From assembly GCA_963702075.1 (NCBI GenBank), contig OY969703.1, forward strand, positions 2,480,001 to 2,544,000: a stretch of DNA of 64,000 bases, written 5' to 3'. The stretch is from VAYN01 sp963702075 (GTDB lineage: Bacteria; Actinomycetota; Thermoleophilia; Solirubrobacterales; 70-9). A program made the position numbers and the translations under genes. The notes below the pieces were generated by a model that was given only the letters and a program-made list of their open reading frames with translations, had not been told where the DNA came from and made no database searches. Below are positions 41,921 to 53,472 of the stretch, in pieces. How positions within the stretch are numbered: the first letter of the stretch is position 1; the number at the start of each line of letters is the position of its first letter.

Positions 41921-42934
41921 TCAGTCCATCGAGAGCGGCCCGCTGACGTCAGCGTTGAGGAACTGGCTGACGAACGGGTTGCTCGAGTCGAACAGCTCCT
42001 CTTTGGGGCCGGACTCGACGATCTTGCCGCTCCAGAGCACGGCGATGAAGTCGGCGATCCGCCGCGCGGTCCCGAGGTCGTGGCTGATCACCAGGTAGCA
42101 GCCGCCGTTCTCGGCATGGACCTCGCGGATCAGCTCGCAGAGCAGCGCCGTGCGCACCGGGTCGAGGCCGGAATCGGGCTCGTCGAACATGACGATCGCC
42201 GGTTCCAGCACCAGCGCCCGGGCAAAGCCGGCGCGCTTGCGCATCCCGCCGGAGAGCTCGTTCGGCATCTTGTAGGTCGCCTCGGTGAGGCCGACCTCTT
42301 TGAGGCGGCGGTTGACGATCTCGCCGATCTCTTCCTCGCCTTTGTCGGTGTGCTGCCGCAGCGGGAAGGCGACGTTGTCGTAGATGTTCATCGAGCCGAA
42401 CAGCGCCCCGTCCTGGAACAGCAGGCCGAACTTTTTCCGCACCTCGAAGAGTTCGTCGTCGGTCATGTTCGGGATCGACTCGCCGTGCACCAGGACGTCG
42501 CCGGAGTCGGGGTAGAGCAGGCCGACGATGTGCTTGATCAACACGCTCTTGCCGGTGCCCGAGGGGCCGAGGACCATCGAGACCTGGTCCTCTGGCAGGC
42601 CGAGGTTGAGGCCGTTGAGGATGCGGGCGCGGCCGAACTGCTTGACCAGGTCGATGATCTCGATCGCGTCCTCGCCGCCGTGGTCGCGCTTGACGCCGGT
42701 GTGGAATTTGTAGGGATCGTGGTCGCGCGGATTGACCCCGGGGATGACGAAGTCGCGCCCCATCACGGCACCGTCCTCGCTCACGTAGGGGCCGTCGGCG
42801 GTGGCACTTTCCGGATGGGCCGCCACAGGCCGCTCGGCTTCGACCGGCTCCGCCATCTCGGCGCTGGTCTCGGTCTCCTCCTCGTACTGGATCCCCTCGC
42901 CCTCGTTGAAACGCTCCTGCTCGTCGCTCGGCAA
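41921..42934 (-). CDS. MceG/MlaF-type ABC transporter ATPase
   Basis: The 337-aa protein has an acidic N-terminal extension of about 85 residues, then a nucleotide-binding domain of the lipid-importer class. It has Walker A G-P-S-G-T-G-K-S-V, D-E-L-F-E-V-R-K-K-F-G-L-L-F-Q-D-G-A-L-F, signature L-S-G-G-M-R-K-R, and Walker B I-V-M-F-D-E-P-D-S-G-L-D. The G-L-L-F-Q-x-G-A-L-F-x-S motif is diagnostic for Mla/Mce ATPases. The TTG start is supported by AGGAGG upstream. It powers the two YrbE permeases immediately upstream. Confidence 0.92.
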   Translation of the reverse strand: MPSDEQERFNEGEGIQYEEETETSAEMAEPVEAERPVAAHPESATADGPYVSEDGAVMGRDFVIPGVNPRDHDPYKFHTGVKRDHGGEDAIEIIDLVKQFGRARILNGLNLGLPEDQVSMVLGPSGTGKSVLIKHIVGLLYPDSGDVLVHGESIPNMTDDELFEVRKKFGLLFQDGALFGSMNIYDNVAFPLRQHTDKGEEEIGEIVNRRLKEVGLTEATYKMPNELSGGMRKRAGFARALVLEPAIVMFDEPDSGLDPVRTALLCELIREVHAENGGCYLVISHDLGTARRIADFIAVLWSGKIVESGPKEELFDSSNPFVSQFLNADVSGPLSMD

Positions 42935-42935
42935 G

Positions 42936-43733
42936 TCAGCCTCCTATTGGCGCACGTGGATTGGCTCCCCAGAAGACCAGGGTCCCAAGCATCCCGATGA
43001 TGTGGACTAAGACGATGTTGAGGACCATCGACTTCGCCGTCGCGGTCCCCACCCCGACCGGCCCGCCGGAGGCCGTGTAGCCGTAATAGCAGCCGACCAT
43101 CACGATCGCCGTCGCCATGAACATCCCCTTGATCAGGCTGAAGATCAGGTCGGGTGGGTTCTGGAACTGCCAGAAGATCAGGAAGTAGCCGCCGGAGGAG
43201 ACGTCGCCGATCTGTTTGACGACCGCGAGGTAGCTGGCCAGGTACATGATCCCGATCCCGACCAGGTACATGAACGGGAAGGCGATCCAGGCGGCAAGCA
43301 GGCGGGTCGCGCAGAGGAAGGTGACCGGGGGCACGCCCATCACCTCGAGCGCGTCGATCTCGTCGGAGATCCGCATCGCCCCGAGCTCGGCGACGATCCC
43401 GGTCCCGACCTTGGCCGCGAGCATGTAGCCGAAGGCGTAGGGGAGGATCTCCCGCAGGTCGCACCAGGCGGAGAAGAGGCCGGCATAGGCGGGGGCACCC
43501 TGGGCTCGCAGCAGGTAGGCCCCCTCGATCCCGCACTGCAGGCCGAGGACGAAGACGAGGCCCCAGATGATCAGCGCCGAGCCGAGGATGAGGATGCCGG
43601 CCTGGCGCAGGCTCTCGCCGAAGAAACGCAGCACCCGGCCCGAGTAGACGATGCCGGCGATCCGGGCGCTGAAGCGGGCGATCTCGCCAACCGAGTCGAG
43701 CCACATGCGCGGGACCTCGAACCAGGCGTTCAC
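42936..43733 (-). CDS. YrbE/MlaE-type permease (second)
   Basis: The 265-aa protein has five to six membrane helices and the MlaE permease coupling segment R-I-S-D-E-I-D-A-L-E-V-M-G-V-P-P near residues 120-135, plus a C-terminal G-A-T-x-G-Y-x-x-S-G-G-P-x-G-V-like run (Y-G-Y-T-A-S-G-G-P-V-G-V-G). It pairs with the first YrbE to form the lipid-transport channel. GTG start, 7 bases after the first permease gene. Confidence 0.92.
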   Translation of the reverse strand: MNAWFEVPRMWLDSVGEIARFSARIAGIVYSGRVLRFFGESLRQAGILILGSALIIWGLVFVLGLQCGIEGAYLLRAQGAPAYAGLFSAWCDLREILPYAFGYMLAAKVGTGIVAELGAMRISDEIDALEVMGVPPVTFLCATRLLAAWIAFPFMYLVGIGIMYLASYLAVVKQIGDVSSGGYFLIFWQFQNPPDLIFSLIKGMFMATAIVMVGCYYGYTASGGPVGVGTATAKSMVLNIVLVHIIGMLGTLVFWGANPRAPIGG

Positions 43734-43740
43734 AGGGCGC

Positions 43741-44547
43741 TCACCGGATCGTCTGCAATTCGGGGTTGGTCGCCAGCAGCGTCTGGGTGAAGACGTAGTT
43801 GAAGGCGAAGACCGTCATGAAGGAGATCACCACTGCCTCGTTGACCGCGCGGCCGACGCCGGCGGCGCCGCCGGAGGCGGTCATGCCCTTGTAGGAGCAG
43901 ACGACGGCGATGATCGCGCCGAACAGCGTGCACTTGATCACCGAGCCCCAGAGGTCGGTGATCGAGGCCTGCGAGAAGAGGGTGGCGAAGAAGCCGCCGA
44001 GCGACTGGTGGTAGAGGAGCTCGGTGAGGATGCCGCCGGAGAGGCCGAAGACCAAGGCGTAGATGTCGAGCAGCCCGGTGATCAGCATCAGCGCCAGGAA
44101 GCGGGGGACGACCAGGTTCTTGATCGGATCGACCCCGAGCACCTGCAGGGCGTCGAGCTCCTCGCGGATCTTGCGGGCGCCGAGGTCGGCGGTGATCGCC
44201 GTGCCGGCGACGCCGGCGACGACGACCGCCGTCACGAAGGGCCCGATTTCTCGGATCGCGGCGAGGACGAAGAAACCGCCGAGCCGGTCGAGGGTGCCGA
44301 AGAGGGTGAGGGCGTTGGCGCCCTGGAGGCCCGGCGCGCCGAGGCAGATCGCGACCGTGGACACCAGGAGCGGGAACCAGCAGAGGCGCAGGGCGAAGAG
44401 GAACTGGCCGATGAACTCCTCGCCGTAGGGGTAGGGCGGCTTGACCGCGGAGACGATCGTCCGCGCGGTGAGGATCATCAGCTCCCCTACCTGTTCGAAC
44501 AGGGACTTGGCGGGCAGAAATGCCCTGTTGACCGCGGATCCGACCAT
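43741..44547 (-). CDS. YrbE/MlaE-type permease (first)
   Basis: The 268-aa protein is a paralogue of the next gene. It carries K-I-R-E-E-L-D-A-L-Q-V-L-G-V-D-P near residues 127-142 and S-Y-K-G-M-T-A-S-G-G-A-A-G-V-G-R near 220-235. The ATG has GGAGGAG upstream, so translation starts here. It heads the operon. Actinobacterial mce operons normally continue yrbEA-yrbEB with six MCE genes; none is present in this operon or this window. Confidence 0.92.
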   Translation of the reverse strand: MVGSAVNRAFLPAKSLFEQVGELMILTARTIVSAVKPPYPYGEEFIGQFLFALRLCWFPLLVSTVAICLGAPGLQGANALTLFGTLDRLGGFFVLAAIREIGPFVTAVVVAGVAGTAITADLGARKIREELDALQVLGVDPIKNLVVPRFLALMLITGLLDIYALVFGLSGGILTELLYHQSLGGFFATLFSQASITDLWGSVIKCTLFGAIIAVVCSYKGMTASGGAAGVGRAVNEAVVISFMTVFAFNYVFTQTLLATNPELQTIR

Positions 44548-44718
44548 CTGCTCCTCCGTCGAGCTGGCGCCGCACGCGCGCGAACGCCCCGCTCAGGCGG
44601 GAGTCTAGGGGATCGAACCGCCCTCTCTGTTGGCGGCATGTTGAGATCGCGCTAATCGCCCGGCGCGCCCTGAAATGCCTGCGAAAGCGGCCAAACGCCG
44701 TGCTATGTTCGGGCCGCT

Positions 44719-45387
44719 TTGCGGGGGACCGGAAGACATTCCCGGCGCGCCCGTCTCCAGGCCATCGCGACCGGGTTCGCCGCGCTGGCGGCGGCGGCGC
44801 TGCTCGGCGCCTGCGGCGGGGGATCGTCCTCGGACAACGAACCGACCGGCACCTTCCACGTCAAGGTCGCCGAAGCGAGCTTCCCGACGGCGCAGAAGCT
44901 CGGTCAGACCGCGCTGCTGAAACTGCGAGTCCGCAACACGGGCAAGCGCCCCGTGCCGGCGCTGACCGTCACCTTTACGATCGCCGGCAAGCAGGGGGTC
45001 GACTCCTCCCTGCCCTTCGGCGTCCGCGATCCCCAGCCCGAACTGGCGCAGCCGGAACGACCGGTGTGGGTGCTCGCGCAGACCTATCCGCGCCTCCACG
45101 GCTCTTCGAAACCGGGTGGCGCCTCGACCTCGAGCCCGAAGACCTTCTCGCTCGGCGAACTGAAGCCCGGCGCCACCACCGATGCAGTCTGGAAGCTGAG
45201 CGCGGTGCGCTCCGGCAAATACACGCTGCTCTACAACATCGACGCCGGGCTGAGCGGGAACGCGAAGGCCAAGACCGACAACGGCGTCCGGCCCGGTGGC
45301 TCGTTCGCGACCGAGATCAGCGAACGTCTGCCGGAAACCGAAGTCACCGACAGCGGCGAAATCGTTGAAGTCAAGAAAGGCAAGTAG
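44719..45387 (+). CDS. lipoprotein of unknown function
   Basis: The 222-aa lipoprotein has its lipobox at A-L-L-G-A-C near residue 31. The mature part is one beta-sandwich-like domain: G-Q-T-A-L-L-K-L-R-V-R-N-T-G-K-R-P-V-P-A-L-T-V-T-F, reminiscent of CARDB/DUF11-like Ig-type folds. The start is TTG; TATGTT lies 9 bases upstream. The next gene, a sugar dehydrogenase, begins inside its 3' end. It may present or support that enzyme at the cell surface, but this is only inferred from position. Confidence 0.65.
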   Translation: MRGTGRHSRRARLQAIATGFAALAAAALLGACGGGSSSDNEPTGTFHVKVAEASFPTAQKLGQTALLKLRVRNTGKRPVPALTVTFTIAGKQGVDSSLPFGVRDPQPELAQPERPVWVLAQTYPRLHGSSKPGGASTSSPKTFSLGELKPGATTDAVWKLSAVRSGKYTLLYNIDAGLSGNAKAKTDNGVRPGGSFATEISERLPETEVTDSGEIVEVKKGK

Positions 45388-46591
45388 CGCCTCGACAGCG
45401 GCGGCGGCGCTGGCACTGCTGCTCTCCCTCGTCCTGCCCGCCTGCGGCTCGGCCAGCGACACCTCCCCCACCGCATCGACCCCCGCTTCGCTGTCGAAGC
45501 GGGGGCGGCCGGGCGGCGTCGCCTTGAAGAAGATCGGCTCCTTCGACGCCCCGGTCTACGTGACCGGGGCCCCCGGGTTCCCACAGCTCCTCTTCGTCGT
45601 CGAGCAGCCCGGGCAGATCGTCGTGCTGCGAAACGGCCAGCAGTTGTCCAAGCCATTCCTCGACCTGCGCGATCAGGTCAACTACGGCGGCGAGCGGGGG
45701 CTGCTCTCGGTCGCCTTCCCGCCCGACTACGCGCGCAGCAAGCGCTTCTACGTCTATTACACCGACAGCGACGGCAACATCCGAATCGACGAATTCAAGC
45801 GCGGGAATGCCGTCCGGGCGAAGCGGAGCTCGCAGCGCCAGGTGATCTTGATCCCTCACCCCGTCAACTCGAACCACAACGGCGGCCAGCTGCAGTTCCT
45901 CGGCAACCTCCTCTACTTCGGGACCGGCGACGGCGGCTCCGGCGGCGATCCGCCGAACAACGCCCAGAACAAGGACGTGCTGCTGGGCAAGCTGCTGCGG
46001 ATCGACCCGCGGCCCTCCGGCGGCAAGCCGTACTCGGTGCCGAGCGACAACCCCTTCGTCGGCAGGCCGGGGCGCGACGAGATCTACAGCTACGGGCTGC
46101 GCAACCCCTTCCGCTTCTCCTTCGACACGAGTTCGTCCAAGCAGCCGCGGATCGCGATCGGCGACGTCGGCCAGAACCAGTTCGAGGAGCTCGACTACAC
46201 CACCGTCTCCAGGGCCGGTGGCGCCAACTTCGGCTGGGACGCCTTCGAGGGCTTCTCCAAGTACACGGACGAAAACAGCGGCACGCCCGATCCCGGCGGC
46301 ACCGTCAAACCGATCTTTGCCTACAGCCACAGCCGCGGCGGCGGCAGCTGCTCGATCATCGGCGGCTACGTCGTCCGCGACCCCCGCCTGCCGGGACTGC
46401 GCGGCCGCTACGTCTACGCCGACCTCTGCGAGGGCCAGCTGCGCGCGCTGGTGCCGCACCTGAAGCGGGCGAGCGACGACCACAGGCTCGGCCTCCAGGT
46501 CGAAAGCCCGAGCTCCTTTGGCGAAGACGACCAGCACCGCCTCTACGTGGCCTCCCTCGAAGGCCCGGTTTACCGTCTCGTCTCACACTAG
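45365..46591 (+). CDS. PQQ-dependent sugar dehydrogenase-like lipoprotein (soluble GDH/Hhip-type propeller)
   Basis: The 408-aa protein has a lipobox near residue 29 (S-L-V-L-P-A-C). It is a six-bladed propeller of the glucose/sorbosone dehydrogenase family. Q-P-G-Q-I-V-V-L, then G-G-E-R-G-L-L-S-V-A-F-P-P-D-Y near residue 120, N-S-N-H-N-G-G-Q-L-Q-F, and Y-S-Y-G-L-R-N-P-F-R-F are diagnostic. It probably oxidises an aldose outside the cell using PQQ. TTG at 45365 is chosen because upstream codons do not give a signal peptide. It overlaps the preceding lipoprotein gene by 23 bases. Confidence 0.85.
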   Translation: MKSRKASSASTAAAALALLLSLVLPACGSASDTSPTASTPASLSKRGRPGGVALKKIGSFDAPVYVTGAPGFPQLLFVVEQPGQIVVLRNGQQLSKPFLDLRDQVNYGGERGLLSVAFPPDYARSKRFYVYYTDSDGNIRIDEFKRGNAVRAKRSSQRQVILIPHPVNSNHNGGQLQFLGNLLYFGTGDGGSGGDPPNNAQNKDVLLGKLLRIDPRPSGGKPYSVPSDNPFVGRPGRDEIYSYGLRNPFRFSFDTSSSKQPRIAIGDVGQNQFEELDYTTVSRAGGANFGWDAFEGFSKYTDENSGTPDPGGTVKPIFAYSHSRGGGSCSIIGGYVVRDPRLPGLRGRYVYADLCEGQLRALVPHLKRASDDHRLGLQVESPSSFGEDDQHRLYVASLEGPVYRLVSH

Positions 46592-46608
46592 ACGCACAAA
46601 ATTTGCGT
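46592..46608. other. hairpin ACGCA-N7-TGCGT with AT-rich loop
   Basis: The loop CAAAATT makes this either the terminator of the sugar dehydrogenase gene or an AT-rich operator upstream of the next small gene. Similar AT-rich dyads precede the two paralogues of that gene. Confidence 0.4.
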
Positions 46609-46639
46609 TCTGCGCGCATTCCGTATGAGGTTTTCTGTC

Positions 46640-46645
46640 TACACT
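46640..46645 (+). promoter_or_regulatory. -10 element TACACT, leaderless-type
   Basis: TACACT ends 7 bases before the ATG at 46653. Confidence 0.55.
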
Positions 46646-46652
46646 TGCAACC

Positions 46653-46868
46653 ATGGCAGTCATGGCAAGGGAAAAGTGGACTGACGAGCGCCTCGACGAC
46701 CTCAAGGAGCACATGGATGAGGGCTTCCGCGAGGTCAAAGCCGAGATCCGGTCCACGCGCTCAGAGCTCAAGGAGGACATCCGCGAGCTCAACCGTCGCT
46801 TCGACAGGTTGAACTTCACGCTGATCGCTGCGTTCATCGGCCTGATCGCCACCCATTACCTCGGCTGA
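46653..46868 (+). CDS. small W-T-D-x-R-L-D-D coiled-coil/membrane protein (copy 1)
   Basis: The 71-aa protein has E-K-W-T-D-E-R-L-D-D-L near residues 7-17, a charged heptad-like helix to about residue 52 (several Glu, Arg and Leu at regular spacing), and one hydrophobic C-terminal helix (about 53-68). It is paralogous to genes at 55846-56055 and 60320-60532 in this window. The layout suggests a membrane-anchored homo-oligomer; the function is unknown. Confidence 0.75.
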   Translation: MAVMAREKWTDERLDDLKEHMDEGFREVKAEIRSTRSELKEDIRELNRRFDRLNFTLIAAFIGLIATHYLG

Positions 46869-46892
46869 GGGTTGCGTGCCACTCCCAGCCGG

Positions 46893-46898
46893 GTACAT
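46893..46898 (+). promoter_or_regulatory. -10 element TACATT of the aldehyde dehydrogenase gene
   Basis: TACATT overlaps the left edge of the inverted repeat at 46897-46914, so a bound repressor would block it. Confidence 0.4.
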
Positions 46899-46914
46899 TT
46901 GGCTGACCAGCCAA
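46897..46914. promoter_or_regulatory. inverted-repeat operator TTTGGCT-N4-AGCCAAA
   Basis: Perfect 7-bp arms around GACC, 23 bases before the aldehyde dehydrogenase start. The geometry fits a TetR-family repressor; no such gene is adjacent. Confidence 0.6.
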
Positions 46915-46937
46915 ACGGCGACGAAGGGAGCATCGGG

Positions 46938-48473
46938 GTGGAGAGCGCAACTGCTGTGAGGACCGTTGAGGAGTCGATCGAGGTCCGCAATCCCGCGACG
47001 GGAGCGGTGATCGAGAACGTCCCGATCGATCCGCCCGACAAGGTCGCCGAGACCGTTCGGCGCGTTCGCTCCAACCAGCCCGAGTGGGAGGCGATCGGGA
47101 TCGAGGGGCGCTACCACTGGCTCGGCAAGCTGCGCGACTGGCTGCTCGACAACGAGCAGCGAGTCGCCGACACGATGCAGATCGAGACCGGCAAGGTCCG
47201 CGGCGACATCGGCGCCGAGCGGATCTACCTCACCGACCTGATCAACTTCTACGGCAAGAAGGCGGCCAAGTTCATCGGCGAGGAAAGCGTCCGCCCCCAC
47301 TCGCCGCTCCTCGCCTCGAAGAAGCTCAGCGTCGTCTACCGCCCCTACCCCGTGGTCGGCGTGATCAGCCCTTGGAACTTTCCGCTGGCATTGGCGCTCG
47401 GCGACGCGATCCCGGCCTTGCAGGCCGGGGCCGCGGTCGTGATCAAGCCCTCCGAGTTCACGCCGCTGGGCATCTCCGAGGTGATCGAGGCCTGGAAGCA
47501 GGAGATCGGGGCGCCGGACGTCTTCGACTGTGTGCATGGGACCGGCGACACCGGCGGAGCGCTGATCGACAACGTCGACTTCATCCAGTTCACGGGCTCC
47601 GACCGCACGGGCCGCAAAGTGATGATCCGAGCTGCCGACACCTTGACCCCGGTCAGCCTCGAGCTCGGCGGCAAGGATCCGATGATCGTCCTCGACGACG
47701 CCGACATCGACCGCGCCGCCAATGCCGCGACCTGGGGCGGGATGTACAACTCCGGCCAGGTTTGCCTCTCGGTCGAGCGGATCTACGTCGAGGAGCCGGT
47801 CTACGACGAGTTCGTGACGAAGCTGACCGCGGCTGTGGGCAAGCTGAAACAAGGGGCCGACGGGCGCGACTTCGGCAAGGACGTCGGCGCGATGACCTCG
47901 CCCAACCAGATCGCGGTAGTGGAGGACCAGGTCAACGACGCTGTCGCCAACGGGGCCAAGGCGCTGGTAGGGGGCAAGGCGATGGACGGCCCCGGCGACT
48001 ACTTCGAGCCGACCGTGCTGGTCGACGTCGACCATTCGATGAAGGTGATGCGCGACGAGACCTTCGGGCCGGTTGTCGGGGTGATGAAGGTGCGCGACTC
48101 CGAGGAGGCGCTGCGCCTCGCCAACGACACCCGCTACGGGCTCGCCGGCTCGGTCTTCGGCGAGAAGCAGAGGGCGGAGCAGATTGCACGGCGGATCGAG
48201 GCCGGCGCCGTCAACGTCAACGACGTGATCGTCAACTACGTCGCGATGGACGTGCCGATGGGCGGGTGGAAGCAGTCAGGGATCGGGTTCCGCCACGGCG
48301 AGTACGGAATCAAGAAGTACTGCCGGCCGGAGTCGCTCCTCGTCACCCGCGTCGGCGGCAAGCGCGAGCCGACCTGGTACCCCTACACCAAGGCCCGCCG
48401 GGGCCTGATCAACCGTGTCGCCCAGGCGTTCAACGCTCGCGACTGGCGCCGGCGGCTCGGGCTCAAGCGCTGA
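46938..48473 (+). CDS. NAD(P)-dependent aldehyde dehydrogenase
   Basis: The 511-aa protein is a full-length member of the aldehyde dehydrogenase superfamily. It has the cofactor segment P-W-N-F-P near residue 143, F-T-G-S near 220, L-E-L-G-G-K-D-P with the general base near 242, and the nucleophile C276 in N-S-G-Q-V-C. The C-terminal extension of about 40 residues (W-Y-P-Y-T onwards, basic end) matches the succinate-semialdehyde/long-chain branch. GTG at 46938 is chosen because AAGGGAG lies upstream at about 8 bases. Substrate undefined. Confidence 0.9.
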   Translation: MESATAVRTVEESIEVRNPATGAVIENVPIDPPDKVAETVRRVRSNQPEWEAIGIEGRYHWLGKLRDWLLDNEQRVADTMQIETGKVRGDIGAERIYLTDLINFYGKKAAKFIGEESVRPHSPLLASKKLSVVYRPYPVVGVISPWNFPLALALGDAIPALQAGAAVVIKPSEFTPLGISEVIEAWKQEIGAPDVFDCVHGTGDTGGALIDNVDFIQFTGSDRTGRKVMIRAADTLTPVSLELGGKDPMIVLDDADIDRAANAATWGGMYNSGQVCLSVERIYVEEPVYDEFVTKLTAAVGKLKQGADGRDFGKDVGAMTSPNQIAVVEDQVNDAVANGAKALVGGKAMDGPGDYFEPTVLVDVDHSMKVMRDETFGPVVGVMKVRDSEEALRLANDTRYGLAGSVFGEKQRAEQIARRIEAGAVNVNDVIVNYVAMDVPMGGWKQSGIGFRHGEYGIKKYCRPESLLVTRVGGKREPTWYPYTKARRGLINRVAQAFNARDWRRRLGLKR

Positions 48474-48494
48474 GGGACGGAGGTTCTCTTGTAG

Positions 48495-48610
48495 GGAGGG
48501 GTGGGTGTCCCTCTCGAAACCTGGGTTCCTCGCCTCGAAGTAGCTGTCTCTCGCTGAGTGGTCTGTGCGAGGAACAGGACGCCGGTCCCGAGAGGGACAC
48601 CCACCCCTCC
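48495..48610. repeat. 22-bp perfect inverted repeat with nested 9-bp stem (element 1)
   Basis: The left arm 48495-48516 and right arm 48589-48610 are exact reverse complements over 22 bases, starting GGAGGGGTGGG. Inside, GTTCCTCGC (48525-48533) pairs with GCGAGGAAC (48567-48575). An outer AGGGAC/GTCCCT pair (48473-48478 and 48619-48624) may extend it. It could be a MITE-like element, a long terminator or a structured RNA. Confidence 0.75.
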
Positions 48611-48695
48611 GAGCGACAGTCCCTGACAGACGCTCAAGGGCGGAAGCGGCCTTAAAAGCTCGGTGTCTCAGTCGTCCTGTAGCTGCGTGTCGTAA

Positions 48696-48825
48696 AGGGG
48701 GTCGGCACCCCTCCGTAGGAATGTTCGGCTATATGCAATCTGATTTTTGCGGCGAAGCCGCATCAGGTTCTCCCCGCAGCGAAGCGGAGGGGAGGTCAAT
48801 TCCGGAGGAGGGGTGCCGACCCCCT
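48696..48825. repeat. 19-bp perfect inverted repeat with nested hairpins (element 2)
   Basis: The left arm 48696-48714 and right arm 48807-48825 are exact reverse complements over 19 bases. GGAAT/ATTCC (48718-48722, 48799-48803) extends the stem after a 3-base internal loop. The right arm begins GGAGGGGTG like the left arm of element 1, so the two may belong to one repeat family in opposite orientation. Confidence 0.75.
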
Positions 48826-48853
48826 GTACAGGAGCCGTGCGTACGGACCCCGG

Positions 48854-48859
48854 TACCCT
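48854..48859 (+). promoter_or_regulatory. -10 element TACCCT of metH
   Basis: TACCCT ends 9 bases before the metH ATG; the 9 bases include no good Shine-Dalgarno. Confidence 0.4.
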
Positions 48860-48868
48860 CGTAGGTTC

Positions 48869-52454
<3,586 letters not shown>

Positions 52455-52465
<11 letters not shown>

Positions 52466-53330
52466 AGCGCTCCGGCATCTCTGCCGGGTGCAGCGCCGGG
52501 CGCTGCCAGTTGCGGCCTTCGTAGGCTTCCTCGAAGCCGGCCCGTTCCAGGTTGTGGACGATGGCCGACCAGGACGCCAGATCGCATTCGCCGACCTCGA
52601 CGAAGACGGTGTGGCATCCCGCCCGGTGGGCGTCGAGCAAACGCCGGTGCAGCAAGGCCGCGTTGCAGCCGCGCCCCCGCGCGTGCTCGAGCGTCGTACC
52701 AGCCCCGAGCTGTGCGACCCCGTCCGCAATCAGCATCGAACCGGTCGAGACCGGGATCTCCTCCGGCCCCAGCGCCGCGGTGTAGCAATGCCACCCGTCT
52801 TGCTGCGGCAGCGAGAAGAACAGCGTCCCCGCTACCAGCGGCATATCGAGGGCTTCGGCGGCGATCGTGCTCAGCCCTTCGCCTTCGGCTTCGTCCTCTC
52901 CCAGCCGGTAGATGACGATGCTGGGATCGATGGTGAAGTCTGGCGGCGAGCCGTCACGGACCAGTTTCACCCAGCCCGTTCCCTGCTCGTAGCCGCGCTC
53001 GTCCAGCCAAGCCTCCGCCACCCCCGCGCCGGGCCTGCCGGCGGCAACCGGGATCCGGTAGTCGACTTCGCGGGCTCGCATCCATTCCACCGCTGCCGCC
53101 AGATGACCATCGGCGACGGCGGTGGGCTCCGCCGCTCCCTGGATCTGCTGCAGCAAGTGGACTTCGGGCAGGTCGCCGAAGGCGGTGGCCTGCACCGGCC
53201 CGAACGTCTCCACTTCAACTCCTGATTCAGAAACTGCTTCCGGAACTACCGAGTCCCACATGTCGCGCCGGAAGCGCTGCGCGACCCTCTCCAATACTGC
53301 CGAGTCGTATCTCACGGCTCCCCTTCCCAA
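52455..53330 (-). CDS. GNAT-family N-acetyltransferase-like protein
   Basis: The 291-aa protein appears to hold two GNAT-like halves. The C-terminal one contains the acetyl-CoA loop region T-T-L-E-H-A-R-G-R-G-C-N-A-A-L-L near residues 213-228 and V-F-V-E-V near 244, followed by N-L-E-R-A-G-F-E-E-A-Y-E. The N-terminal half (about 60-140) is diverged. The acceptor is unknown. It is convergent with metH and overlaps it by 11 bases. The start may be a little downstream. Confidence 0.75.
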
Positions 53331-53424
53331 GTTCGCGTGAGTGTTTTGGCCGATTGCTCGACTCTATGCACACCACTGTGGATTCGTCAAGGAACCTTGT
53401 CGATCTGGCTAAGAAGTCATGCGA

Positions 53425-53453
53425 GCCCGCGCCTGAGACCCTCGAAGGCGGGC
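53425..53453 (-). terminator. weak hairpin after the glycosyltransferase fusion gene
   Basis: GCCCGC and GCGGGC pair across a 17-base loop about 20 bases past the stop on the minus strand. T-rich sequence follows only loosely. Confidence 0.3.
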
Positions 53454-53472
53454 CGTGTGCCCTTTATCGAGA

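Larger units (their letters stand above)
48474..48868. other. 395-base intergenic region occupied by two large inverted repeats
   Basis: No protein-coding gene is supported here. The region between the aldehyde dehydrogenase and metH is filled by the inverted repeats at 48495-48610 and 48696-48825, then the metH promoter. Small hairpins TGCGGC-GAA-GCCGCA (48748-48762) and CTCCCCGC...GGGGAG lie inside the second. Confidence 0.6.

Noticed and set aside
48666..48868. Cobalamin or S-adenosylhomocysteine riboswitch upstream of metH
   Set aside because: None of the conserved core sequences could be found; only inverted repeats are present.
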